Assembly (NCBI GenBank): GCA_930633495.1
Contig: CAKNFJ010000001.1
Span: forward strand, 3,123,001-3,187,000
DNA from: Hyphomicrobiales bacterium
GTDB taxonomy: Bacteria > Pseudomonadota > Alphaproteobacteria > Rhizobiales > Beijerinckiaceae
Length of the DNA stretch: 64,000 nt
Direction: 5' to 3'
Part shown: one piece after another, positions 30,703 to 38,690 of the stretch
How positions within the stretch are numbered: position 1 is the stretch's first letter
Layout: each line of letters starts with the position of its first letter
The notes under the pieces: model-generated
What the model was told of the DNA's origin: nothing
The model's input: only the letters and a program-made list of their open reading frames with translations
The model's database searches: none
Position numbers and translations under genes: made by a program

Positions 30703-30860
30703 TAAATCGACGGATGATGCAAAAAAGCGCTGCCGCTCGATCATGACGGGCCGGCTGGTGGCGCGAACGAGTTGCACCCGCGGAGCGGCGAAGAGAGAGG
30801 CGTTGCTGGGGCGGATCACGCGTTTTCGCGGTGTCTGCTTGCTGCGGCTTCCCACCCTTT

Positions 30861-31643
30861 TCAGTATTTGATCACCCCGAAGCGCCGGAACGCGTCGTGG
30901 ATGCGGTCGGCATAGTGGTTGAAGCTCGGATAGTCGCCGAGATGGGCCGGGCGTGGGCGCGGCAGTTCGATCGCGATCTCGTCGACGACCCGGCCGGGTG
31001 TCGGCGACATCACCAGCACGCGGTCGGAAAGGCCAATCGCCTCCTCGATCGAATGGGTTATGAAGACCACGGTCTTGGCCTGCTCCATCCAGAGCATTTC
31101 GAGATCGTGCCGGATCTGGGTGCGGGTGATGGCGTCGAGCGCACCGAAGGGCTCGTCCATCATCAGCACCGCAGGGTTATGGATCAGCGCGCGGGCGATC
31201 GAGACACGCTGGCGCATGCCACCGGAGAGCTGCTTCGGATAGCGGTCGACCGCATGGGAGATGCCCAGTTTCGCAAAGAGATCGAGCGCCCGCTCGCGCG
31301 CCGGTTCCAGGGGCATGCCCCGGATTTCCGCCTGCAGCAGCACGTTCTCCATCGCTGTGCGGAATTCGAGCAGGAGATGGTCCTGGAAGACGATGCCGAT
31401 ATCGGTGAGCGGGGAGGTCAGCGCCTTGCCGTTGACCAGGAGTTCGCCCAGGCTGACCGGGATCAGCCCTGCCGCCATCAGCATGAAGGTGCTCTTGCCG
31501 CAGCCGGACGGGCCGATCAGGCTGACGAACTCGCCGCTGCGGATGTTCAGCGTCAGGCCGTCGACGGCGGTGAAGCCGCCGAAGGTCTTGACGATGCCAC
31601 GCCCCTCGATGGAGGCGGCGGGGTGGGCGGCTGCTGCGTTCAT
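30861..31643 (-). CDS. ABC transporter ATP-binding protein, SsuB/TauB/NrtD type
   Basis: ATPase of 260 residues of the nitrate/sulfonate/taurine group. Walker A GPSGCGKSTFML (about residues 39-50), signature LSGGMRQRVSIARAL, Walker B AVLMMDEPFGALDAITR, switch histidine FITHSIEEAIGLSDR. Last gene of an IclR - permease - binding protein - ATPase unit; a stem-loop region of 127 bp separates it from the binding-protein gene. Confidence 0.94.
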   Translation of the reverse strand: MNAAAAHPAASIEGRGIVKTFGGFTAVDGLTLNIRSGEFVSLIGPSGCGKSTFMLMAAGLIPVSLGELLVNGKALTSPLTDIGIVFQDHLLLEFRTAMENVLLQAEIRGMPLEPARERALDLFAKLGISHAVDRYPKQLSGGMRQRVSIARALIHNPAVLMMDEPFGALDAITRTQIRHDLEMLWMEQAKTVVFITHSIEEAIGLSDRVLVMSPTPGRVVDEIAIELPRPRPAHLGDYPSFNHYADRIHDAFRRFGVIKY

Positions 31644-31694
31644 GCTCGTATCTCGGTGAATCCAAGGTCATCCCGGGCAATCGAGGGAGGCCAG

Positions 31695-31725
31695 GGTCCA
31701 TGCTCGGGCCGTTCCGGCATGGACC
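31695..31725. repeat. Stem-loop between binding-protein and ATPase genes
   Basis: GGTCCATGC (31695-31703) pairs with GCATGGACC (31717-31725), within a 127-bp gap that otherwise shows no coding content. It resembles other short intergenic palindromes of this genome and may be a repeat remnant. Confidence 0.45.
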
Positions 31726-31770
31726 TCGGCTCTGCGCTTCGCGTCGGCCGGAACGATCGCTGTCGGGCTC

Positions 31771-32763
31771 TCAGGGACAGGCGGGCGCCGAGGCGGACAG
31801 CAGCTCCGTCGTATAGTAGTCGCTGATGGGCTTGTCCTTGGGCAGACCGAGATATTGCGTCAGCAGCTCGAAGCTCTTGGCCCAGTTCGCGTCCGGCACC
31901 TTGCCGAGCGCGGTTGCACCGGGGGCACAGAGCAGCTTGTTCACGACCTCGAACTGCGCCAGAACCTGCGCCTTCTTCACCGAAGGGAACTGCGCGACGA
32001 CCGCATCCGCCGCAGCGTCCGGGTTCTTGCGCGCCGCGTCCCAGCCCTGAAGGCTGGCCTCGACGAACTTCTTGTAGAGCTCGGCGTCGGCCTTGATCCT
32101 GTCGTCGCGGGCGATGATCGAGAGGCCGACCGTCGGCACGCCGACGTCGCGATAGAGCAGATCGCGGACCTTGAAGCCGCGCTCCCTGATCTGGATCGAG
32201 TGGAAGTCGGCCCCGCCGAGGATGGCGTCGACCTTCTTCTCCAGCAGTGCGCCGACGAAGGCGCCCGGGTCGATGTTGATGATGTCTACCTTGTTCTTGT
32301 CGATCTGGTTGCTGGCGAGAATGGCGTCGAGCAGGGTGGTCTGTGCCGTGCCCGGCTGCACCGCGACCTTCTTGCCGACGAGGTCCTTCGGTGACGCGAT
32401 GCCCGACTCCTCGAGCGCGATGATGGCGAAGCCGTTGGTCTGCAGCACCGGCGCGATGATCTTCACCGGCGCGCCCTTGGTGCGCAGCTGCATGGCGGCC
32501 GGCGCGTCGGCGAAGCCGATATCGGTCTGGCCCGTCGCAACCATCTGCGCGGTCGTGCCGGAGCCCTTGCCTTCCTCGATGGTCAGGTCGATGCCGGCCT
32601 TCTGGTAGAGCCCCATCTGCTTGGCCAGCATGAAGCCGGCATTGGGGGCCGCCGCGAGGAAATTGAGCGTGATCTTCATCGGCTTGCCGGCGCCTTGCGC
32701 CAGGGCGCCGGAGGCGCTGAGGGCAAGGGCTGCGACTGCGGTGATCAGCATGCGTCTGTTCAT
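31771..32763 (-). CDS. ABC transporter substrate-binding protein, SsuA/NMT1 type
   Basis: Periplasmic receptor of 330 residues with a signal peptide (MNRRMLITAVAALALSASGALAQ, cleavage after LAQ). NMT1/SsuA-like landmarks: ITLNFLAAAPNAGFMLAKQMG, GTTAQMVATGQTDIGFADA and KDLVGKKVAVQPGTAQT. The branch includes sulfonate, taurine, riboflavin-precursor and thiamine-precursor binders, so the ligand is open. The ATG at 32763 is set by the signal peptide; the reading frame continues upstream into the permease region but is not coding there. Confidence 0.92.
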   Translation of the reverse strand: MNRRMLITAVAALALSASGALAQGAGKPMKITLNFLAAAPNAGFMLAKQMGLYQKAGIDLTIEEGKGSGTTAQMVATGQTDIGFADAPAAMQLRTKGAPVKIIAPVLQTNGFAIIALEESGIASPKDLVGKKVAVQPGTAQTTLLDAILASNQIDKNKVDIINIDPGAFVGALLEKKVDAILGGADFHSIQIRERGFKVRDLLYRDVGVPTVGLSIIARDDRIKADAELYKKFVEASLQGWDAARKNPDAAADAVVAQFPSVKKAQVLAQFEVVNKLLCAPGATALGKVPDANWAKSFELLTQYLGLPKDKPISDYYTTELLSASAPACP

Positions 32764-32816
32764 CTGAATTCCTCCCTTGATCCGGTTCGTCCGGCTTTTG
32801 ACTGTGATGATCGGGT

Positions 32817-33629
32817 TCAGCCCTTGCGTTGCCAGGGCATCAGCAGGACTTCGAGGCCGTCGACGACGTAGCTGAACAGAATGCCGACGACGCTGAGCGC
32901 CACCAGGCAGGCGAAGATCAGGGGCATGTCGAGGAAGCTCGTGCCGCGCAGCAGCAGGTAGCCCAGGCCCGCATTGGCCCCCACGAATTCGCCGACGATG
33001 GCGCCCGTTGCGGCGAACACCGCCGAGACCTTGAGTCCCGAGAAGATGTAGGTCAGCGCTGCCGGCACCCGCACATAGCGAAAGGTCTGCCAGGCGGAGG
33101 CACCCATCGAGCGGGTGAGATAGAGCACGCGTTCGTCCAGCGCGCGAAAGCCGGTCATGCTCGCCACCAGCGTCGGGAAGAAGCAGAGCAAGAAGGTGAG
33201 GAGCACCTTGGGGAACAGTCCGAAGCCGAACCAGACGACGAAGAGCGGCGCGATCGCGATCTTCGGCACGAGCTGGAAGAAGACGATGACCGGATAGATC
33301 GCCTTCTCCAGCAGCCTGACCGAGACGATGACGTAGCCGAGCGGAATCGAGACCGCGGCGGCCATCAGGAAGCCGAGCACGATCTCGTTCGCCGTCACCA
33401 GCGTGTGCCGGAAAATGTCGGCTCGGTCGGTCCAGAGCCGCTCGAAGAAGGCGCTCGGGATCGGGAGTATGTATTCGGGAATGCGCGCGAGCGGAACCAG
33501 CCATTCCCAGGCCGCGAGCAGCACGGCAAAGCTCATCAGCGGCCAGGCGATGGCGGAGCCCCAGTCGCGCAACCTGCTCCGCTCGTCTGTGGCGGCTGGC
33601 AGGGCGGGGGTGGCGGCACCGTTGTTCAT
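32817..33629 (-). CDS. ABC transporter permease, SsuC/TauC type
   Basis: Inner-membrane permease of 270 residues with about six helices. The N-terminal WEWLVPLARIPEYILPIPSAFF and the loop MGASAWQTFRYVRVPAALTYIFSGLKVS are typical of the SsuC branch. Its ATG at 33629 overlaps the IclR stop (ATGA), so regulator and transporter are translated together. Confidence 0.94.
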   Translation of the reverse strand: MNNGAATPALPAATDERSRLRDWGSAIAWPLMSFAVLLAAWEWLVPLARIPEYILPIPSAFFERLWTDRADIFRHTLVTANEIVLGFLMAAAVSIPLGYVIVSVRLLEKAIYPVIVFFQLVPKIAIAPLFVVWFGFGLFPKVLLTFLLCFFPTLVASMTGFRALDERVLYLTRSMGASAWQTFRYVRVPAALTYIFSGLKVSAVFAATGAIVGEFVGANAGLGYLLLRGTSFLDMPLIFACLVALSVVGILFSYVVDGLEVLLMPWQRKG

Positions 33630-34474
33630 GCTGAGGCTCCTGCTTGCCGGGTTTCCTCGCTCGGGCGGGGCGGGGCAACCCTGGAGGGCTGGATCTGCCG
33701 CCGGCGCAACGGCCAGATCTCGGTCATTTCTGCAGCCGCGCGCCGGAGGGCGTCTGCGATGGCCGGACGACGCTCCGCCGGCATGCGCGGCAAGGGGCCG
33801 GCGACGCTCAATGTCCCGGCGACCGGCGCGGCCGGGTCAGGACCGGCGCGGAACGTCGTCGCCATCGCGACAATGCCGACCTCGCCTTCCTCGACGGCCT
33901 CGGCGAAACCGCGCCGGCGGGTTTCGTCGAGATGGGCGCGCAGGGCGTCGACATCCCTGAGTGCGTTCGGGCCGGTGCGGCTCCCGGCATCGAAACCCCG
34001 GGCGAAGACGATGCGCAGCGCTTCCGTCTCGGGCAGCGAGGCAAGCCAGGCCTTGCCGGTGGCTGTCGCATGCAGCACGGGGCCGGCGCCCATCGGCGGC
34101 TCGTAGCGCAGCCCGGCCGTGGCGCCTTGCGAGCGGGCGATCCAGGCGAGATCGCCGCCCTCCACCACCGCCAGCCGGCAATATTCTCGTGTCGCAGCCG
34201 CGAGCCTGTCGAGCACGATCTGTCCCGCGTCGGGCAAGCCGCGGCTGTCGAGGTCCCGGAAGGCGAGCTGGGAGAGCTTCAGGGTCAGGCCATAGGCGCC
34301 GGAATGCGGATCCTGCGTGACGAAGCCACGCTCCGCCAGCGTGGCGAGAAGCCGATGGGTCGCGCTGAAGGGCAGGTCGAGCCGCTCGGCGAGCAGGCTG
34401 AGGTCGACGCCGTTCGGTTCGCCCGCCAGCGCCTCCATCAGCTTCAGGGCCCGCTCGACGGCTGCGATCGTCAC
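33626..34474 (-). CDS. IclR family transcriptional regulator
   Basis: A 282-residue regulator: N-terminal winged helix (AAVERALKLMEALAGEPNGV, LPFSATHRLLATLAERGFV) and C-terminal effector-binding GAF-like domain (GGDLAWIARSQG, HATATGKAWLASLP). I chose the GTG at 34474 because AGGAGG lies directly upstream; further upstream the frame crosses the operator palindromes. It heads an operon with the Ssu/Tau-type importer and is divergent from the alpha/beta protein - SDR pair. The overlapping palindromes at 34498-34524 are its likely binding site. Confidence 0.92.
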   Translation of the reverse strand: MTIAAVERALKLMEALAGEPNGVDLSLLAERLDLPFSATHRLLATLAERGFVTQDPHSGAYGLTLKLSQLAFRDLDSRGLPDAGQIVLDRLAAATREYCRLAVVEGGDLAWIARSQGATAGLRYEPPMGAGPVLHATATGKAWLASLPETEALRIVFARGFDAGSRTGPNALRDVDALRAHLDETRRRGFAEAVEEGEVGIVAMATTFRAGPDPAAPVAGTLSVAGPLPRMPAERRPAIADALRRAAAEMTEIWPLRRRQIQPSRVAPPRPSEETRQAGASA

Positions 34475-34497
34475 CTGTCCTCCTGATTGATAATTTT

Positions 34498-34524
34498 TGG
34501 AAATGATTTCCAATTCAGAATTGG
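34498..34524. promoter_or_regulatory. IclR operator: two overlapping palindromes
   Basis: TGGAAATGATTTCCA (34498-34512) is a perfect odd palindrome that fits the consensus described for E. coli IclR (TGGAAATNATTTCCA). It overlaps CCAATTCAGAATTGG (34510-34524), a second perfect palindrome. They start 24 bp upstream of the IclR GTG and end 64 bp before the divergent ATG at 34588. Confidence 0.8.
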
Positions 34525-34587
34525 TTTCCGTATAAGGGCGGAGCGAGGCCGAGTCAACGCGCCGCGCGTACACAGCCGGGAGGGTGC

Positions 34588-35286
34588 ATGAGTCTGGCGG
34601 GTGAGGGAGCGGTTGCGATCTGGCACGACATCGCGCCGGAAGGACGCGCGGAATTCTACGCCTGGCACGGGCAGGAGCACATGCCCGAGCGGGTCGGGAT
34701 TCCGGGCTTCCTGCGTGGTCGCCGCTACGTTGCGATCGATGCCGATCTCGAGTTCTTCAACCTCTACGAGGCGCTCAGCGTCGAGACGCTGAAGGGGCAG
34801 GATTATGCGGCGCGGGTCAATGCGCCGACGCCCTGGACGCTGAGCGCCGTCAAGCATTTCCGGTCGGTCGCGCGCTCGATCTGCCGCGTCGCGCACAGCG
34901 CCGGTCCGGCCCAGGGAGGGCTGATCGCGACGCTGCGCTACGATGTGCCGGATGAGCAGGAACAGGATCACCGCACCGCGCTGACGCATCGCGTCATTCC
35001 CGATCTGCTCGCCAGGCCCGGCGTCGCCGGGGTGCATCTGCTGGTGGCCGATGCCGAGGCGAGCGGCGTCGCCACCGCGGAGCAGAAGGCTCGTGGTGTC
35101 GCCAATGCCGTGCCGCGCCGGGTGCTGCTGCTCGAAGGCTGGGGGGACGAGGCCGATTTCGTCGCGCTGGCGAAACGGGAGCTGTCGCCGGCCGCGCTCG
35201 ATGCCGTCGGCGGAAGAGGTCCTTATTCGCTGGGCCTCTACCGTCACCAGATCACGCGAACCAAAACCGCCTGGAGCGCCGGCTGA
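34588..35286 (+). CDS. Dimeric alpha/beta-barrel-like protein of unknown function
   Basis: A 232-residue soluble protein with two EthD/ferredoxin-like halves by eye: YAWHGQEHMPERVGIPGFLRGRRY with EFFNLYEAL in the first, and LTHRVIPDLLARPGVAGVHLL with VLLLEGWGDEADF in the second. Related proteins sit next to catabolic dehydrogenases and may be small isomerases or lyases; I cannot name the reaction. ATG at 34588 follows GGGAGGG. It overlaps the SDR gene (TGATG), so the pair acts together, divergent from the IclR importer unit. Confidence 0.7.
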   Translation: MSLAGEGAVAIWHDIAPEGRAEFYAWHGQEHMPERVGIPGFLRGRRYVAIDADLEFFNLYEALSVETLKGQDYAARVNAPTPWTLSAVKHFRSVARSICRVAHSAGPAQGGLIATLRYDVPDEQEQDHRTALTHRVIPDLLARPGVAGVHLLVADAEASGVATAEQKARGVANAVPRRVLLLEGWGDEADFVALAKRELSPAALDAVGGRGPYSLGLYRHQITRTKTAWSAG

Positions 35287-36059
35287 TGGGCGCGCGTTTC
35301 GACCTTGCCGGCCGGGTTGCCGTGGTCACCGGTGGCGCCGGCGGGCTGGGACGCGGCATCGCGCGGGCCTTGCGGGAGGCCGGTGCGACCGTGGAGTTGT
35401 GGGATGCCGATTCCGCCAGGCTCGATGAGGCGGCGGCGGAGTTGGGGCTCGGCCGGCGCCAGGTCGATATCACCGACGCGACTGCCGTGGATGCCGCCGC
35501 CTCGGCCGCTTTCGCCGCGCATGGGCGTGTCGACATTCTGGTCAACAACGCCGGGATCCTCGGCGAGGTGAAGCCGATCTGGGAGACCGATCCGCGGAAT
35601 TTCGAGGCGGTGCTGCGGGTCAACCTGTTCGGAACCTATCTCGTCAGCCGCGCGCTTCTCGGCCGCATGCGGGCGCAAAGCCCGCGGGCCGGCGTGGGAG
35701 GCCACGCGCTGCGCGGCCATGTCGTCAATATCGCCTCGATCCAGGGCAAGGAAGGCATGGCGCTGGCGGCCGCCTATTCCGCCAGCAAGGCCGGGGTTAT
35801 CGCACTGACCAAGAGCACGGCCAAGGAGACGGCGCGGGACGGCGTGATCGTCACCGCCATCACGCCGGCCGCCGCGGAGACGGCGATGGCCCGGGAGATC
35901 TCGGCGGAGCGCCGCGCCGACATTCTCGCGCGCATCCCGATGGGCCGCTTCGTCGAGGTGGAAGAGGTCGCGCGGATGGTGCTCTGGCTCGCCTCGGACG
36001 AGTGCTCCTTCTCGACCGGCGGCATCTTCGACCTGTCGGGTGGCCGGGCGACCTATTGA
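35286..36059 (+). CDS. Short-chain dehydrogenase/reductase (SDR)
   Basis: NAD(P)-dependent oxidoreductase of 257 residues, classical SDR: cofactor loop VVTGGAGGLGRG (about residues 13-24), NNAG at about 90-93, catalytic Ser in VVNIASIQGKEG and YSASKAG with the Tyr-x-x-x-Lys pair. An acidic residue at the end of beta-2 (LWDADS) suggests NAD preference. Start ATG at 35286 overlaps the preceding stop. Substrate unknown; it is likely the enzyme for whatever the IclR-controlled importer brings in. Confidence 0.93.
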   Translation: MGARFDLAGRVAVVTGGAGGLGRGIARALREAGATVELWDADSARLDEAAAELGLGRRQVDITDATAVDAAASAAFAAHGRVDILVNNAGILGEVKPIWETDPRNFEAVLRVNLFGTYLVSRALLGRMRAQSPRAGVGGHALRGHVVNIASIQGKEGMALAAAYSASKAGVIALTKSTAKETARDGVIVTAITPAAAETAMAREISAERRADILARIPMGRFVEVEEVARMVLWLASDECSFSTGGIFDLSGGRATY

Positions 36060-36383
36060 ACCGCGAAGCCTGCTCCCGGCCATTTGAGCTGCCGCAATGC
36101 CCCTGCGACCGGACGGTCCCGATGGCGGGAGCCTGTCAAAGCGTTTGCTGTTTCGCCCAGATGGGCGATAGCTTCGGCGAAGGGGCGGCTTAACTTTTAA
36201 CCGAACTCGCCTGGCATCGTGTGGCGGGCACGCGCCACGGTTCGCGTGGGATGCCGGCAATAGCTGTGGGACTGGACGGCAGGGAGGTTGCCGATACGCC
36301 GGGGCCGCCGTTAAATCCTGCCGCCGGGCAGCAGATCTCCGCGTTGCAAAAGTCCGGCGGAATAGAAAATGCTGATCGAGGCG

Positions 36384-36430
36384 CAAAATTCGATGGGATT
36401 TTTTTCGCTGCCTGTGCGGAAATCCCGAAA
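36384..36430 (+). promoter_or_regulatory. Shared leader element, copy A (before amino-acid binding protein)
   Basis: Runs CAAAATTCGATGGGATTTTT... CGC TGCCTGT GCGGAAATCCCGAAAAG. GGGATTT can pair with AAATCCC, and TTCGC-N7-GCGGAA forms an inner dyad. A close copy is at 38427-38480 before argH. It ends 22 bp before the ATG at 36453. The rest of the 393-bp gap from 36060 shows no gene or other clear site. Confidence 0.6.
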
Positions 36431-36452
36431 AGAACCAAGGGGGTCGCACATC

Positions 36453-37490
36453 ATGAAGTATGGATACCAGTTGCTCGCCGCGACTGTCGCGGGCATCGCC
36501 CTGTCGGCGTCGCAAGCTGCCGAAGCGCAGGCGCCGAGGGAGACGCTGAAGGCCGTGCAGGCGCGCGGCGAACTGAACTGCGGTATCGGGACGACGCTCG
36601 CCGGTTTCGCTGTGCAGGACGGAAAAGGCATCTGGAACGGCGCGAACACCGATTTCTGCCGGGCGGTGGCCGCGGCCGTCCTCAAGGATGCGAGCAAGAT
36701 CAAGTTCGTCTCGCTGTCCTCGAAGGATCGTTTCACCGCACTGCAAGCGGGCGAAAGTGATTTCGTCGCCGCCACCACCACCTGGACGATGAGCCGGGAC
36801 ACGCAGGTCGGCCTGAACTTCCGGCCGATCTACTACTATGACGGCCAGGGCTTCATGGTGAAGAAGTCGCTGGGCATCAAGTCGGCGAAGGAGCTGAGCG
36901 GCGCCTCGATCTGCATCCAGCAGGGCACGACCACGGAGCTCAACACCGCGGATTATTTCCGCAAGAACAACATGAAGTTCGAGCCGGTGACCTTCGCCAC
37001 CAACAACGAGGCGACGGAAGCCTACGAGTCGGGTCGCTGCGACGCCTTCACCACCGACCAGTCCGGCCTCTATTCGGAGCGCCTGCGTTTCAAGAACGCG
37101 GACGAGCATATCGTGCTGCCCGAGACGATCTCGAAAGAGCCGCTCGGCTATATGGTCCGCCACGGCGACGATCAGTGGTTCGATATCATCTCCTGGATCC
37201 ATTTCGCGCAGGTGACGGCCGAGGAGCTGGGCGTGACCCAGGCCAATGTCGACGAGATGCGCGAGAAGTCGGACAATCCCGACGTCAAGCGCCTGCTCGG
37301 CAAGGAAGGCTCCTTCGGTCAGTCGCTCGGCCTCGACAATGACTGGGCCTACCGCGCGATCAAGGCCGTGGGCAATTACGGCGAGCTGTTCGAGCGCAAT
37401 CTCGGCCAGGGCTCCCGGCTGAAGATCGTCCGCGGCCAGAACGCGCTGTGGAATAACGGCGGCCTGCAATACGCGCCGCCGATCCGCTGA
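36453..37490 (+). CDS. Amino-acid ABC transporter substrate-binding protein (AapJ/BztA-like)
   Basis: Periplasmic receptor of 345 residues, family 3. Signal peptide MKYGYQLLAATVAGIALSASQA, then ARGELNCGIGTTLAGFAVQDG, TDFCRAVAAAVLKD, ALQAGESDFVAATTTWTMSRD and ICIQQGTTTELNTADYFRKN, which match the general L-amino-acid/glutamate-aspartate receptors AapJ and BztA. ATG at 36453 follows AAGGGGG. No permease or ATPase gene is adjacent: a strong terminator follows at 37502, so it is an orphan receptor or works with a distant transporter. It lies beside an Lrp gene and the cyanophycin genes. Confidence 0.93.
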   Translation: MKYGYQLLAATVAGIALSASQAAEAQAPRETLKAVQARGELNCGIGTTLAGFAVQDGKGIWNGANTDFCRAVAAAVLKDASKIKFVSLSSKDRFTALQAGESDFVAATTTWTMSRDTQVGLNFRPIYYYDGQGFMVKKSLGIKSAKELSGASICIQQGTTTELNTADYFRKNNMKFEPVTFATNNEATEAYESGRCDAFTTDQSGLYSERLRFKNADEHIVLPETISKEPLGYMVRHGDDQWFDIISWIHFAQVTAEELGVTQANVDEMREKSDNPDVKRLLGKEGSFGQSLGLDNDWAYRAIKAVGNYGELFERNLGQGSRLKIVRGQNALWNNGGLQYAPPIR

Positions 37491-37501
37491 GGCGGACGAC
37501 T

Positions 37502-37535
37502 CGGGCGCCGGACAAACCGGCGCCCGCTTTTCTTT
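37502..37535 (+). terminator. Rho-independent terminator after the binding-protein gene
   Basis: CGGGCGCCGG (37502-37511), loop ACAAA, CCGGCGCCCG (37517-37526), followed by CTTTTCTTT. Perfect ten-pair GC-rich stem with a T-rich tail, 12 bp after the stop. Confidence 0.88.
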
Positions 37536-37622
37536 CCATCCGTTCGCGCCCCGGGGCGATACGCCCGTTCTGGCGGCGGCCAGTCGCCGCGCGCCATATG
37601 GCGGGCCGTGTTTCGGCCTCGG

Positions 37623-38123
37623 CTATTTCGCGTTGACCAGATCGTCGAGCGACACGCCCCGGAACGGCTTGATGGATTTCAGGACGATATAGCTCGAAAG
37701 ATTGCTGATCCGCGGGCCGATCTTGAGAAGCTCGTCCGAGAGCATCTGATAGGCGGCGATGTCCGGGCAGATGAAATGCACGAGATAGTCGATCGGCCCG
37801 CTGATCTTCGTGCACTCCACGACAAATCTCATCGACAGCACCATGCTCTCGAAGATCTCGAAATCCTCGAGGCTGTGATTTTTCAGGGTCACCGCCGCGA
37901 TGACGTCGACGTGGCGGCAAACCTTCGAGAGCACGATATGGGCCTGGTAACAATCGATGATGCCGGCCTTCTCGAGGCGCCGCACCCGGTTGAGGCAGGG
38001 GCTGGCCGAAAGGCCCACCGCTTCGGCCAGTTCCTGGTTGGTCGTGCGCCCGTCCTGCTGCAGGCGGTTCAGAATGCGGAGGTCGATCTGATCCAGCGCG
38101 ACGCTCTTGCTGTTGTCTTTCAT
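37623..38123 (-). CDS. Lrp/AsnC family transcriptional regulator
   Basis: A 166-residue amino-acid-responsive regulator: helix-turn-helix (DQIDLRILNRLQQDGRTTNQ, LAEAVGLSASPCLNRVRRLEKAGII) and a C-terminal RAM domain (VDVIAAVTLKNHSLEDFEIF). It is divergent from argH and stands between the two genes that carry the shared leader element, so it is the best candidate to bind it. Related regulators sense arginine, aspartate or branched amino acids; which one here is unknown. Confidence 0.93.
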   Translation of the reverse strand: MKDNSKSVALDQIDLRILNRLQQDGRTTNQELAEAVGLSASPCLNRVRRLEKAGIIDCYQAHIVLSKVCRHVDVIAAVTLKNHSLEDFEIFESMVLSMRFVVECTKISGPIDYLVHFICPDIAAYQMLSDELLKIGPRISNLSSYIVLKSIKPFRGVSLDDLVNAK

Positions 38124-38426
38124 CGCTCAGTCCTGATGCAGCCCGATCGAATGTCGATGGCTGGTGAATTGCGGCTGTGACGTTGCGGGGAACCGCAAAT
38201 CGCCGGGTCGGCAGAATCGGTCGTGTTACGGCGGCTGGAACTGTCGAACCCATCGTGTCCGCCGGGCTACGTCAACCGCGCAGTGCCGCGATTCGCCCCC
38301 GGCATCGCGCGGCCGCCTGCCTGGGTCGCCCGCGAGGCGGAGCATTCCGGCGCTCTCCCTTTCTTCGGCCCGGCAATTCTTGCTTTCGGCAGATGTGTTC
38401 GGAACAGCAAATAGGGCTGTACCAGT

Positions 38427-38480
38427 CAAAATCGGCAGGACTTTTGTTCGCGACCTGTGCGGAAATCCCCGAAACAAAAG
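38427..38480 (+). promoter_or_regulatory. Shared leader element, copy B (before argH)
   Basis: CAAAATCGGCAGGACTTTTG... TTCGC GACCTGT GCGGAAATCCCCGAAACAAAAG. It keeps the CCTGTGCGGAAATCCC core, the T-run and the flanking CAAAAT of the copy at 36384-36430. GACTTTTGTT can also pair with the later AACAAAAGGTC. It lies in the 567-bp lrp-argH gap, about 210 bp before the argH ATG. Confidence 0.6.
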
Positions 38481-38525
38481 GTCGATAATTGACGGTTGCA
38501 CGATGGAGATGGTCCTTGAAACGGC

Positions 38526-38570
38526 ACGGTGCGAGCTGGCTCTCCCGGTATGCGGGAGGGCTCGCACCGT
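38526..38570 (+). promoter_or_regulatory. Long nested hairpin in the argH leader
   Basis: ACGGTGCGAGC (38526-38536) pairs perfectly with GCTCGCACCGT (38560-38570); inside, CTCCCG (38542-38547) pairs with CGGGAG (38553-38558). No T tract follows, so it is more like a structured 5' leader or mRNA-stability element than a simple terminator. It is 120 bp upstream of the argH ATG. The rest of the 567-bp gap shows nothing else clear. Confidence 0.55.
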
Positions 38571-38690
38571 TGGCGCGCGTGGTCGCCTTTTGTCACCGCC
38601 GCGCTTCCGGTACTGCTCCGGAGCCGAGATTCGGGCGCCTGGCGCGCGACTTCTTCCCTCCCTGTCTCCCTGTCCGAAAAGGCCCTGATC

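Noticed and set aside
31771..33678. A single 635-residue protein fusing permease and binding protein
   Set aside because: The binding protein has its own signal peptide at 32763 and the permease is encoded in another frame at 32817-33629; the upstream part of this frame is non-coding.
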